From the NCBI GenBank assembly GCA_009780515.1, contig WQZX01000010.1, positions 1 through 64,000 on the forward strand: a DNA stretch of 64,000 nucleotides, in the 5' to 3' direction. Position numbers and translations under genes: made by a program. Shown in pieces: positions 25,375 to 33,073 of the stretch. Source of the DNA: Nocardioidaceae bacterium. GTDB taxonomy: Bacteria; Actinomycetota; Actinomycetes; Propionibacteriales; Nocardioidaceae. The notes under the pieces are model-generated. The model had not been told where the DNA came from. It searched no databases and was given only the letters and a program-made list of their open reading frames with translations. Position 1 is the stretch's first letter. Each line of letters starts with the position of its first letter.

Positions 25375-26829
25375 TCAGTCGCCGATGTAGCTCATGACGT
25401 GCTTGATGCGCGTGTAGTCCTCGAGCCCGTACATCGACAGGTCCTTGCCGTAGCCGGAGTGCTTGAAACCACCGTGCGGCATCTCGGACACGAACGGGAT
25501 GTGGGTGTTGATCCACACCACCCCGAAGTCGAGGCGGCGGCTCATCCGCATCGCGCGGCCGTGGTCCTTGGTCCAGACCGACGACGAGAGGCCGTACTGC
25601 ACGTCGTTGGCCATCCGCAGCGCCTCGGCCTCGTCGGCGAAGCGCTGGACGGTGATGACCGGGCCGAAGATCTCGGTCTGGATCTGCTCGTCGTCCTGGC
25701 GCAGGCCGGACAGGACGGTCGGCTCGTAGAAGTAGCCGCCCTCGCCGCCGGCGACGTCGGCCCGACGGCCGCCGGTCTCGATGCGCGCGTGGTCGGGGAG
25801 ACGATCGACCATGCCGCTGACCCGGGCGAGCTGGTCGGCGCTGTTGAGGGCGCCGTACAGGACGTCGTCGTCGGGCATGCCGGTGCGGATGGCGCGCGCC
25901 TCGTCCGCGAGGGCCGCGACGAGGTCGTCGTGGATGCCGGGCCCGGCGAGCACGCGAGTCGCGGCGGTGCAGTCCTGGCCGGCGTTGAAGTAGCCCGCCG
26001 TGGCGATCGCCTCGGCCGCCTTCGCCACGTCGGCGTCGTCGAAGACCACGACCGGCGCCTTGCCGCCGAGCTCGAGGTGGACCCGCTTGAGGTCGGCTGC
26101 TGCCGAGCCCGCGACCTCCATCCCGGCCCGGACCGAGCCCGTGATCGAGACCATCTGCGGCGTGCCGTGCGCGACCAGCGCGCGGCCGGTGTCACGGTCG
26201 CCGCAGACGACGTTGAGCACGCCGGGCGGCAGGAACTCCTGACAGATCCCGGCCAGCAGGGTGGAGCTCGCGGGGGTCGTGTCGCTCGGCTTGAGGACGA
26301 CGGTGTTGCCGGCCGCGATCGCCGGCGCGATCTTCCAGATCATCATCATGAGCGGGTAGTTCCAGGGCGTCACCTGGCCCACGACGCCGACCGGCTCGCG
26401 ACGGATCCAGCTGGTGTGGTCCTCGAGGTACTCCCCCGCCGCCTTGCCCTCCAGCACCCGTGCCGCTCCGGCGAAGAAGCGGAAGTGGTCGCCGCTGATC
26501 GGCATCTCCTCGTCCATGGTGACCTGGAACGGCTTGCCGGTGTCCCTCACCTCCACGCGGCAGATCTCCTCGGCGCGCTCGTCGATCGCGTCGGCGATCC
26601 GGAGCAGGGCCCGGGCACGCTCCTTCGGCGTCGTGCCTGCCCAGCCGTCGAAGGCGCGGTCGGCGGCGGCGTACGCCGCATCGACGTCCTCGGGGCCCGA
26701 CAGCGGGGCGCGCGCGTAGACCGTGCCGGTGGCCGGGTCGACGACGTCGTAGGTCGCCCCGGCGACCGCCTCGACCAGCTCGCCGTCGACCACGTTGCGG
26801 AAGGAGGTGTGCTCGGTTGCCTCAGCCAT
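25375..26829 (-). CDS. aldehyde dehydrogenase, probable gamma-aminobutyraldehyde dehydrogenase
   Basis: A 484-residue NAD(P)-dependent aldehyde dehydrogenase. The fold markers are PWNYPLMMMIWKIAPAIAAGN, the catalytic Glu in HLELGGKAPVVVF, the catalytic Cys in FNAGQDCTAATRVL, and the C-terminal FGVVWINTHIPFVSEMPHGG. GQDCTAA and the MPHGG ending fit the PatD/YdcW-type gamma-aminobutyraldehyde dehydrogenases, which produce GABA from the putrescine-derived aldehyde. The divergent aminotransferase supplies the preceding step. The ATG at 26827-26829 begins MAEATEH. Succinate-semialdehyde or betaine-aldehyde activity cannot be excluded. Confidence 0.88.
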   Translation of the reverse strand: MAEATEHTSFRNVVDGELVEAVAGATYDVVDPATGTVYARAPLSGPEDVDAAYAAADRAFDGWAGTTPKERARALLRIADAIDERAEEICRVEVRDTGKPFQVTMDEEMPISGDHFRFFAGAARVLEGKAAGEYLEDHTSWIRREPVGVVGQVTPWNYPLMMMIWKIAPAIAAGNTVVLKPSDTTPASSTLLAGICQEFLPPGVLNVVCGDRDTGRALVAHGTPQMVSITGSVRAGMEVAGSAAADLKRVHLELGGKAPVVVFDDADVAKAAEAIATAGYFNAGQDCTAATRVLAGPGIHDDLVAALADEARAIRTGMPDDDVLYGALNSADQLARVSGMVDRLPDHARIETGGRRADVAGGEGGYFYEPTVLSGLRQDDEQIQTEIFGPVITVQRFADEAEALRMANDVQYGLSSSVWTKDHGRAMRMSRRLDFGVVWINTHIPFVSEMPHGGFKHSGYGKDLSMYGLEDYTRIKHVMSYIGD

Positions 26830-26972
26830 GGAGGGACCATAGCGGCTCGACGACGGATTCAGGAGGGTCAAACCGGGTATTTCATGCGGAATCCGTTGTC
26901 GTAGCCCGCCGTGACCACGAAATCCCTCGCCCAGGGCTTGCATCGGCGGCCTCTGGCGGCAACCATGGGGCC
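26830..26972. promoter_or_regulatory. divergent promoter region of the aldehyde dehydrogenase/aminotransferase pair
   Basis: The 143-bp gap separates the two divergent starts. It contains an inverted repeat CGGATTC (26854-26860) and GAATCCG (26889-26895) with 28 bp between, and an AT-richer stretch GTATTTCATG at 26877-26886. These could be operator and promoter elements for joint control. No -35/-10 pair stands out with confidence. Confidence 0.35.
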
Positions 26973-28367
26973 ATGGACGACTCCCAGCTGCAGCGCGCCG
27001 CCAAGGACCACCTGTGGATGCACTTCACCCAGCACGGCCGGTACGACGGCAGCGGGCCCGAGCACGACGTGCCCGTCATCGTCCGCGGTGAGGGCGTCTA
27101 CCTGTACGACAACCACGGCAAGCGCTACCTCGACGGCCTCGCCGGCCTGTTCGTCAGCCAGCTCGGCCACGGCCGCACCGAGCTCGCGGAGGCCGCCGCC
27201 AAGCAGGCCCAGGAGCTGGCGTTCATGCCGCTGTGGTCCTACGCCCACCCGGCCGCCATCGAGCTCGCGGACAAGATCGCGTCGTACGCGCCCGGCAGCC
27301 TCAACCGCGTCTTCTTCACCAGCGGCGGCGGCGAGGCCGTGGAGTCGGCGTGGAAGCTCGCCAAGAACTACTTCAAGCTCACCGGCAAGCCGATGAAGCA
27401 CAAGGTGATCAGCCGCTCGATCGCCTACCACGGCACCACCCAGGGCGCCCTCTCGATCACCGGCCTGCCGAACCTCAAGCAGCAGTTCGAGCCGCTGGTC
27501 CCCTCGACCTTCCGGGTGCCGAACACCAACGTCTACCGCGCCTCCGACATCACCGGCGGCCTCCTGGACGGCTCCGACCCCGAGGCGTTCGGCCGCTGGG
27601 CCGCCGACCAGATCGCGGTCGCGATCGAGAACGAGGGCCCCGACACCGTCGCCGCGGTGTTCCTGGAGCCCGTCCAGAACGCCGGCGGATGCTTCCCGCC
27701 CCCTCCCGGCTACTGGCAGCGGGTCCGCGAGATCTGCGACGAGTACGACGTGCTGCTGGTCTCCGACGAGGTCATCTGCGCGTTCGGCCGGCTCGGCACC
27801 ATGTTCGGCGCGGAGAAGTTCGACTACGAGCCCGACATCATCACCTGCGCGAAGGGCCTCACGTCCGGCTACTCCCCGCTCGGCGCGATGATCGCCTCGG
27901 ATCGCCTGTTCGAGCCCTTCCGCACCGGCGCCGCGTCGTTCGCGCACGGCTACACCTTCGGCGGCCACCCCGTCTCCGCCGCCGTGGGCCTGCGCAACCT
28001 GCAGATCTTCGAGGACGAGAAGATCCTCGACGGCGTCCAGACCAACGCCCCGGCCTTCCGCGCGACCCTGGAGAAGCTCAACGACCTCCCGATCGTGGGC
28101 GACGTCCGCGGCGAGGGCTTCTTCTACGGCATCGAGCTGGTCAAGGACCAGGCCACCAAGGAGTCCTTCACCGACGAGGAGTGCGAGCGCATCCTCTACG
28201 GCTTCGTCTCCAAGGGCCTGTACGACGCCGGCCTCTACTGCCGCGCCGACGACCGTGGCGACCCGGTCATCCAGCTCTCGCCCCCGCTGGTCTGCACCCA
28301 GGAGCACTTCGACGAGATGGAGCAGATCATCCGCGGGGTGCTGGAGAAGGCCTGGGCCCAGATCTGA
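26973..28367 (+). CDS. class III omega-aminotransferase (putrescine/beta-alanine:pyruvate type)
   Basis: A 464-residue PLP-dependent fold-type I aminotransferase. The FTSGGGEAVESAWKLAKNYFK segment binds PLP phosphate, ISRSIAYHGTTQGALSITG follows, LLVSDEVICAFGRLG carries the Asp that pairs with the pyridine nitrogen, and ITCAKGLTSGYSPLGAM holds the Schiff-base Lys. The C-terminal Arg/pyruvate-side TFGGHPVSAAVGLRNL is present. Motifs match the omega-amino acid:pyruvate/putrescine aminotransferase group. Divergent from the aldehyde dehydrogenase, it probably makes 4-aminobutyraldehyde from putrescine or acts on a related amine. The ATG at 26973 gives family length. Confidence 0.9.
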   Translation: MDDSQLQRAAKDHLWMHFTQHGRYDGSGPEHDVPVIVRGEGVYLYDNHGKRYLDGLAGLFVSQLGHGRTELAEAAAKQAQELAFMPLWSYAHPAAIELADKIASYAPGSLNRVFFTSGGGEAVESAWKLAKNYFKLTGKPMKHKVISRSIAYHGTTQGALSITGLPNLKQQFEPLVPSTFRVPNTNVYRASDITGGLLDGSDPEAFGRWAADQIAVAIENEGPDTVAAVFLEPVQNAGGCFPPPPGYWQRVREICDEYDVLLVSDEVICAFGRLGTMFGAEKFDYEPDIITCAKGLTSGYSPLGAMIASDRLFEPFRTGAASFAHGYTFGGHPVSAAVGLRNLQIFEDEKILDGVQTNAPAFRATLEKLNDLPIVGDVRGEGFFYGIELVKDQATKESFTDEECERILYGFVSKGLYDAGLYCRADDRGDPVIQLSPPLVCTQEHFDEMEQIIRGVLEKAWAQI

Positions 28368-28402
28368 GCTGCATTGGCGGAGGGTGTCTGTGGTCGGGTC
28401 GG

Positions 28403-28600
28403 GAGCTGTAACACGTCGTTCGCTGATGTTGCCGGCCGTCGGCTGCTGTAACACGTCGTTCGCTGATCTTGCACGCCGTGGACTGCTGTAGAAGATCGCT
28501 GCGTCGGCGTACAACAGCAGTGCACGACCGACCAGTTCCGCGAACGACGTGTTACAGCCGCGATCGGCGTGGAGGACGAGCGAACGACGTGTTACAGCTC
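28403..28600. repeat. nested array of two direct and two inverted 19-22 bp repeats
   Basis: The core GCTGTAACACGTCGTTCGC occurs directly at 28405-28423 and 28445-28463, and inverted at 28540-28558 and 28580-28598. Spacing is 40 bp on each side. Outer copies pair over 22 bp (28403-28424 with 28579-28600) and inner copies over 19 bp. An 8-bp inner pair ACTGCTGT / ACAGCAGT (28482-28489 and 28514-28521) encloses the centre. The whole could fold as one long interrupted hairpin or a cruciform. The MarR stop codon lies in the last copy; the region separates convergent genes. Confidence 0.8.
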
Positions 28601-29029
28601 GCCAACGGGCTGGGTCATGCCCCCCAACGCAGCCAGCACATGAGCCCGTGCGTCGGCATCGAGCGGGCTGAGCGAGTCGTCGATGAGGTGGCGGTAGAAC
28701 TCCTTCTCCGCCAGGTAGGCACGCTTCCCGGTCGCGGTGAGGGCAAGTACGACGGCCCGTCGGTCGGTGGGGTGGCGGCGGCGTTCGAGGTACCCGTCGC
28801 GCTCGAGCCGGTCGGCGAGCGAGGTGAGCGTCGAGGGTGAGAGCCGCAGCGACTGGCGGACCGAGACGATCGGGGTCTCGCCGTTGAGACCGAGCTCCTG
28901 GATCAGCATGCGGGCGCGGAGGTCGAGGGCGGAGGTCGGCCGGGCGCGGTGCTGGGCCTCGATCACGTGGACCAGGCGCATCAGCCCCTCGATCTCGCGA
29001 TCGCTGGCTCCCGACCCCTTCTTCGCCAT
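28592..29029 (-). CDS. MarR family transcriptional regulator
   Basis: A 145-residue winged-helix regulator. The DNA-binding core is VSVRQSLRLSPSTLTSLADRLERDGYLERRRHPTDRRAVVLALTATGKRAY (family layout across residues 55-105), with the D-x-R wing motif in HPTDRRAV. There are no cysteines, so thiol sensing is not expected. It lies 9 bp downstream of the lactone oxidase gene and is probably co-transcribed with it from the divergent promoter at 30.4 kb, where a good palindrome is found. I infer autoregulation and control of the UGSC operon. Confidence 0.88.
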   Translation of the reverse strand: MAKKGSGASDREIEGLMRLVHVIEAQHRARPTSALDLRARMLIQELGLNGETPIVSVRQSLRLSPSTLTSLADRLERDGYLERRRHPTDRRAVVLALTATGKRAYLAEKEFYRHLIDDSLSPLDADARAHVLAALGGMTQPVGEL

Positions 29030-29038
29030 GGCCCGACC

Positions 29039-30397
29039 CTAGAGGGTCGATCCACCGACCGGCCCGAGGAGGCGGTCGATGGCAGGGCTGCCGAACAGCC
29101 CCGACGGATCGAGCCGGCCGCGCAGCTCCGCGAAGTCGTCCCAGCGCGGGTAGAGCCCGCTCAGCTCGGCGGCGCCGAGCGTGTGCCACTTGCCCCAGTG
29201 CGGCCGCCCGCCGGCGGCGACGGCCGCCCGCTGCGCCTCGGCCCAGGCGTCCTCGACGTCGACGCCGGGGTAGATGGCCGCGCCGATGCAGGCCGACGGC
29301 CGGCCGTACGTCGGGTGCAGCCATGCCGTCTCGGCCGGCGCGATGCGCGTCTCGCAGGGGAACGCATAGGGCAGGCGGGAGCCCTCGATGCTGGCCATCA
29401 GCGCACGCACGCTGTCACCGGCGGAGCCCAGCGGCACCGCGAACTCCCACGCGTCGTGGCGCACGAACAGCGGCCGCAGGAACACCTTGTCGTACGTGTC
29501 GACCGTGGTCTCGGGCTTGATCCCCTTCGCGAACGCGCGCGACAGCGCGGGCACCAGCCGGGGCGCGCGGCGTGCCACCGTGCCCATCGCCTCGAGCCCG
29601 TAGTTGACCTTCACGACGTCGCGGAACCACTCGCCGAGCGCCGACGGCTTGTCGACCGGGTCGCTGGTGCGCTCGGCGGTCCACATCAGCACCTGGTCGA
29701 TGTAGGGCATGAAGTACAGCCCGATGTGGTCGTGCCGGTCGAGCGTCGGCGGGTCCGCCAGCAGCGCGAACGCCTGCTCCCGGGTGACCACCGAGTCCGA
29801 CCGCCGCAGGTTGTACGCCGGCACCGCCTGGATCGTGACCGAGACGATGATGCCGAGCGCGCCGAGGCCGACCCGGGCCGCGTCCCACAGGTCGCCACCC
29901 TCGTCGGCGGTGCACCGCACGGTCGAGCCGTCGGCGAGCATCAGCTCCAGCGCGACGACCTGCGAGGCGAACGCCGGCATCCGGAGGCCGGTGCCGTGGG
30001 TCCCGGTGGAGAGCGCGCCGCCGATGGACTGGCGGTCGATGTCCCCCATGTTCGCGAAGGCCAGGCCGTGCCTGGCCATCTCGGCGCGGATCTCGAAGAG
30101 CCGGGCGCCGCCCTGGACGGTCAGCTGCGCCGCGGCCGGATCGACGTCGAGCACCCGGTCGAGCCGATCGAGCGAGACCTGGACCTCCGGCGCGACGGCC
30201 ACGTCGTTGTAGGAGTGTCCGGCGCCGACGACACGCACGCGCAGACCGTCGGCGACGGCCTCCTCCAGCACCCGGCGGAGCTCGTCGAGGTCCGCCGGCG
30301 CGACGGTACGACGCGGGCGCACGCTCACGCGCCGGGAGAAGTTGGTCCACGTGCCGTCGGACGAGACCTCAGCGCCGAGCGCCCGTCGAGAGCCCAT
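29039..30397 (-). CDS. D-arabinono-1,4-lactone oxidase-family FAD-linked oxidase
   Basis: A 452-residue protein of the vanillyl-alcohol oxidase/aldonolactone oxidoreductase type. The N-terminal FAD domain has the phosphate-binding VRVVGAGHSYNDVAVAPE and GGALSTGTHGTGL motifs; the C-terminal ALO domain ends HWGKWHTLGAAELSGLYPRWDDF, with the HWGK signature. No covalent-flavin HWxK second site could be judged beyond that. The start is set at 30395-30397 because GGGAGGGGCG lies 7 bases before it; a further ATG at 30412 lacks a ribosome site. Sugar lactones are family substrates; in this catabolic setting the true substrate is uncertain. Confidence 0.85.
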   Translation of the reverse strand: MGSRRALGAEVSSDGTWTNFSRRVSVRPRRTVAPADLDELRRVLEEAVADGLRVRVVGAGHSYNDVAVAPEVQVSLDRLDRVLDVDPAAAQLTVQGGARLFEIRAEMARHGLAFANMGDIDRQSIGGALSTGTHGTGLRMPAFASQVVALELMLADGSTVRCTADEGGDLWDAARVGLGALGIIVSVTIQAVPAYNLRRSDSVVTREQAFALLADPPTLDRHDHIGLYFMPYIDQVLMWTAERTSDPVDKPSALGEWFRDVVKVNYGLEAMGTVARRAPRLVPALSRAFAKGIKPETTVDTYDKVFLRPLFVRHDAWEFAVPLGSAGDSVRALMASIEGSRLPYAFPCETRIAPAETAWLHPTYGRPSACIGAAIYPGVDVEDAWAEAQRAAVAAGGRPHWGKWHTLGAAELSGLYPRWDDFAELRGRLDPSGLFGSPAIDRLLGPVGGSTL

Positions 30398-30414
30398 CTG
30401 CGCCCCTCCCATTT

Positions 30415-30431
30415 ATTACGAATCTCGTAAT
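30415..30431. promoter_or_regulatory. palindromic operator candidate ATTACGA-N3-TCGTAAT
   Basis: Arms ATTACGA (30415-30421) and TCGTAAT (30425-30431) pair perfectly around ATC. It lies 18 bp before the lactone oxidase start and 69 bp before the UGSC gene, in the only AT-rich stretch nearby. A further half-site TCGTAA is at 30441-30446. Size and symmetry suit a MarR or TetR dimer; the co-oriented MarR gene is the nearest candidate. Confidence 0.65.
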
Positions 30432-30499
30432 ATCTCTTGTTCGTAACTTCCGAGATGCCTATGATCCGGGTCACGGCATCCCACGTCAAGGAGGCACCG

Positions 30500-31048
30500 A
30501 TGGGCATCACGATCGTCAACCCGACGAGCAACGAGGCGGCACCGCGATCGATCGCGCGCACCACCGCGACCGACCTCAGCGGCATGACCGTCGGCTTCCT
30601 GAGCAACAGCAAGATGAACGCCGACAAGGTGCTCGAGGGCGTGGCGACCGCGCTCGTGGAGCGCTTCGGCATCACCCCGCGCCTGTACGCCAAGCGGGTG
30701 CCGTCGATCGCAGCGACCGACGAGCTGCTCGACCAGATCAAGGACGAGTGCGACGCCGCCGTCGTCGCGATGCTCGACTGCGGCTCGTGCGCCTCGTGGG
30801 CCGTGGCGGACATGGCCGCGCTCGCGCAGCGCGGGCTGCCGGTCAGCGGCATGGCGTCGACCCAGTTCGAGGGCTTCTCGCGCCAGGTGCTGGCCATCCA
30901 GGGCGCCGAGTCGCTCGGCCTGTCGGTCGTGCAGCACCCCGTCGGCGGCATCGCGCCGCAGGAGGCGTTCGACCGCGTCACGCCCGCGGCCGTCGACGAG
31001 GTCGTCGCCGCCCTCACCACCGCCACCAGCCAGGAGGACGCAGCGTGA
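30500..31048 (+). CDS. UGSC-family protein, cysteine form (CGSC motif)
   Basis: A 182-residue soluble protein. MTVGFLSNSKMNADKVLEGV starts an alpha/beta domain, and Cys94-Gly-Ser-Cys97 in VAMLDCGSCASWAVAD corresponds to the UGSC motif of a family that includes selenoproteins with Sec at the first position. Both positions here are TGC codons, so it is the all-cysteine form. The ATG at 30500 follows AAGGAGG with ideal spacing. The motif suggests a redox-active thiol pair. The stop overlaps the next gene (GTGA). A thioredoxin-reductase-like gene two positions downstream could reduce it. The reaction catalysed by the family is not known to me. Confidence 0.82.
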   Translation: MGITIVNPTSNEAAPRSIARTTATDLSGMTVGFLSNSKMNADKVLEGVATALVERFGITPRLYAKRVPSIAATDELLDQIKDECDAAVVAMLDCGSCASWAVADMAALAQRGLPVSGMASTQFEGFSRQVLAIQGAESLGLSVVQHPVGGIAPQEAFDRVTPAAVDEVVAALTTATSQEDAA

Positions 31049-32169
31049 CCGCCACCGACCTGATCGACATCGCCGAGGCGAACGACGAGGACGACGCCGC
31101 CGAGCAGCTGCACAAGTGGGGCTGGACCGACGGACTGCCCGTCGTCGTACCCACGCCGGAGCGGGTGGAGCGGTTCCTCGCAGCCGCGACCGCCGACCCC
31201 GACGCCAGCCTCGGCCCGATCGCGCCGCGCGGCGCCGAGCTCACCCTGCGCGGGCTCGCGGCCAACGCCGTGATGGCGGGCTGCCTGCCGGCGTACATGC
31301 CGGTGCTGGAGGCGGCCGTGGTCGCGATGCAGCAGCCGGACTTCAACCTCTACGGCATGCAGATGACCACGCACCCGTGCGCGCTGATGGTCGTGGTGCA
31401 GGGACCGCTGGCCGCCGAGCTCGGCATCGCGTCGGGCGCCGGCTGCATGGGCTCCGGCTTCCGCGCGAACGGCACCATCGGGCGCGCCGTGCGGCTGGTC
31501 GCGATGAACATCGGCGGCGCGCGCCCCGGCGAGGGCGAGGTCGCCGGCGACATCGACCGCGCGACCCAGGGCACGCCGGCGAAGTGGTCGTTCTGCTTCG
31601 CCGAGAACCGCGCCGACAGCCCGTGGCCCTTCTTCGCGCAGGAGCTCGGCTTCGAGGAGTCCGACGACGTCGTCACGATCGGCGCCGTCGAGGGTCCGCA
31701 CAACATCAACGACAACCAGTCGACCACCGGCGAGAACCTGCTCAAGACCATCGCCGCGACCATGTCGACCCCGGGCGCGAACACGATCTACCGCGGCGGC
31801 GACCAGTTCGTCGTGCTCGGCCCGGAGCACGCACAGGTGCTGCACGACTCCGGCTTCGACCGCCGCGCCGCGCAGGAGTACCTCTTCGAGCACGCGCGCG
31901 TGGACGCCACCCGCGTCGGGGCTGAGAAGCTCGAGGAGGCCAGCCTGTGGGGTGGCTACCGGCTCAAGCTCGAGGAGTGGGGCTACCGCGTGCCGATCGC
32001 CCGCGCCCCCGAGGACATCCGGCTGATCGTCGCCGGCGGCACGGGCAAGCACTCCGCGTGGATGCCGACGTTCGGCGCGATGTGGAGCTCGACGGTGCGT
32101 ATCGGCGACCACCGGGTGGCCCCGCTGAACGAGTCCGCGAGCTGGGCGAACGACCTCGAGTCGGAGTGA
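31045..32169 (+). CDS. conserved protein of unknown function, UGSC partner
   Basis: A 374-residue protein I cannot assign to a characterised family. It begins with a short helix and the motif KWGWTDGLPVVVPTPERV. Cysteines at 80 (MAGCLPAY), 112 (THPCALMV), 134 (GAGCMGSGF) and 184 (SFCFAENRADSPWPFF) sit in what look like conserved, glycine-rich or polar motifs, suggesting a thiol or metal site. EGPHNINDNQSTTGEN follows. The GTG at 31045 overlaps the UGSC stop as GTGA and is preceded by CAGGAGG, so the two are translated together and probably form one complex. No signal peptide or membrane segment. Confidence 0.75.
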   Translation: MTATDLIDIAEANDEDDAAEQLHKWGWTDGLPVVVPTPERVERFLAAATADPDASLGPIAPRGAELTLRGLAANAVMAGCLPAYMPVLEAAVVAMQQPDFNLYGMQMTTHPCALMVVVQGPLAAELGIASGAGCMGSGFRANGTIGRAVRLVAMNIGGARPGEGEVAGDIDRATQGTPAKWSFCFAENRADSPWPFFAQELGFEESDDVVTIGAVEGPHNINDNQSTTGENLLKTIAATMSTPGANTIYRGGDQFVVLGPEHAQVLHDSGFDRRAAQEYLFEHARVDATRVGAEKLEEASLWGGYRLKLEEWGYRVPIARAPEDIRLIVAGGTGKHSAWMPTFGAMWSSTVRIGDHRVAPLNESASWANDLESE

Positions 32170-32176
32170 GGCGCCG

Positions 32177-33073
32177 GTGAGCATCTGGGCCAACGCCCCC
32201 GCCCCACCGACCCTCCCGTCGTACGCCGACGCGGTGGTCGTCGGCGGCGGCCCGGCGGGCTACACCGCGGCGGTCTACCTCGCCCGCGCCTGCCGCAAGC
32301 CGGTGGTGCTGGCGGGGACCGCGGCCGGCGGGCAGCTGATGGACACCGGCGTGGTCGAGAACTTCCCGGGCTTCCCCGACGGCATCGACGGACCCGACCT
32401 GATGGCACGGATGCGCGAGCAGGCCGAGCGCGCCGGCGCCACGGTCCTCACCCTCGACGCCGAGCGCATCGAGTACGCCGAGACCCATGAGATCGCCACC
32501 GCGCAGGGCATGATCCGCACGCGGGCCGTCGTGCTCGCCACCGGCTCGGCACCCCGACGCCTCGGGCTGGCCGGCGAGGCCGACACCGAGGGTGTCGCCT
32601 ACTGCGCCGTCTGCGAGGCACCGCTGTACGCCGGTCGCGACGTCGTCGTGGTCGGCGGCGGCGACAGCGCGATGGAGGAGGTCCTCGCGGTCGCCAAGCA
32701 CGCCCGGCGGGTGCATCTGGTGCATCGGCGCGACGCGTTCCGCGCAGCGCCCGTGATGGTCGAGCGGGTCCGGTCGCTGACCAACGTCGAGATCACCACT
32801 GGCGCCACGGTCGCCGAGCTGCGCCGTGACTCGGGCCGCCTCACCGGGGTCGCGCTCGACGACGGCACGCTGATCGACGCGCAGGGCCTCTTCGTGGCCG
32901 TCGGGCACACCCGCCGCGACGAGCTGCTGCCACCCGGCGGCACCGACGCCGTTCCCGGGCTCTTCGTCGCGGGCGACCTCGCCGACGAGGTCTTCCGCCA
33001 GGCCGTGACCGCAGCCGGCTCCGGCTGCGCGGCCGCCCTGACCGCCGACCGCTACCTGGAGGGACTCCGATGA
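32177..33073 (+). CDS. thioredoxin reductase-like FAD/NAD(P)-dependent oxidoreductase
   Basis: A 298-residue two-dinucleotide-binding flavoprotein of the low-Mr thioredoxin reductase class. FAD motif VVVGGGPAGYTAAVYLAR is at about residue 20; the redox-active C143-A-V-C146 lies in YCAVCEAPLYAG, with Glu where TrxB usually has Asp; the NADPH domain has VVVVGGGDSAMEEVL; and GLFVAGDLADEVFRQAVTAAGSGCAAAL is the C-terminal FAD motif. The GTG at 32177 is 7 bp after the upstream stop. It is too isolated from trxA to be the housekeeping enzyme, and its place after the CGSC protein suggests it reduces that partner. Confidence 0.88.
   Translation: MSIWANAPAPPTLPSYADAVVVGGGPAGYTAAVYLARACRKPVVLAGTAAGGQLMDTGVVENFPGFPDGIDGPDLMARMREQAERAGATVLTLDAERIEYAETHEIATAQGMIRTRAVVLATGSAPRRLGLAGEADTEGVAYCAVCEAPLYAGRDVVVVGGGDSAMEEVLAVAKHARRVHLVHRRDAFRAAPVMVERVRSLTNVEITTGATVAELRRDSGRLTGVALDDGTLIDAQGLFVAVGHTRRDELLPPGGTDAVPGLFVAGDLADEVFRQAVTAAGSGCAAALTADRYLEGLR

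Noticed and set aside
28403..28600. Possible CRISPR array
   Set aside because: Only four repeat copies, two in each orientation, with 40-bp periods; no cas genes. An inverted nested array is not CRISPR structure.
30776..30790. Selenocysteine at the UGSC motif
   Set aside because: Both motif positions are TGC codons, so this copy is the cysteine form; no in-frame TGA or need for a Sec insertion element.
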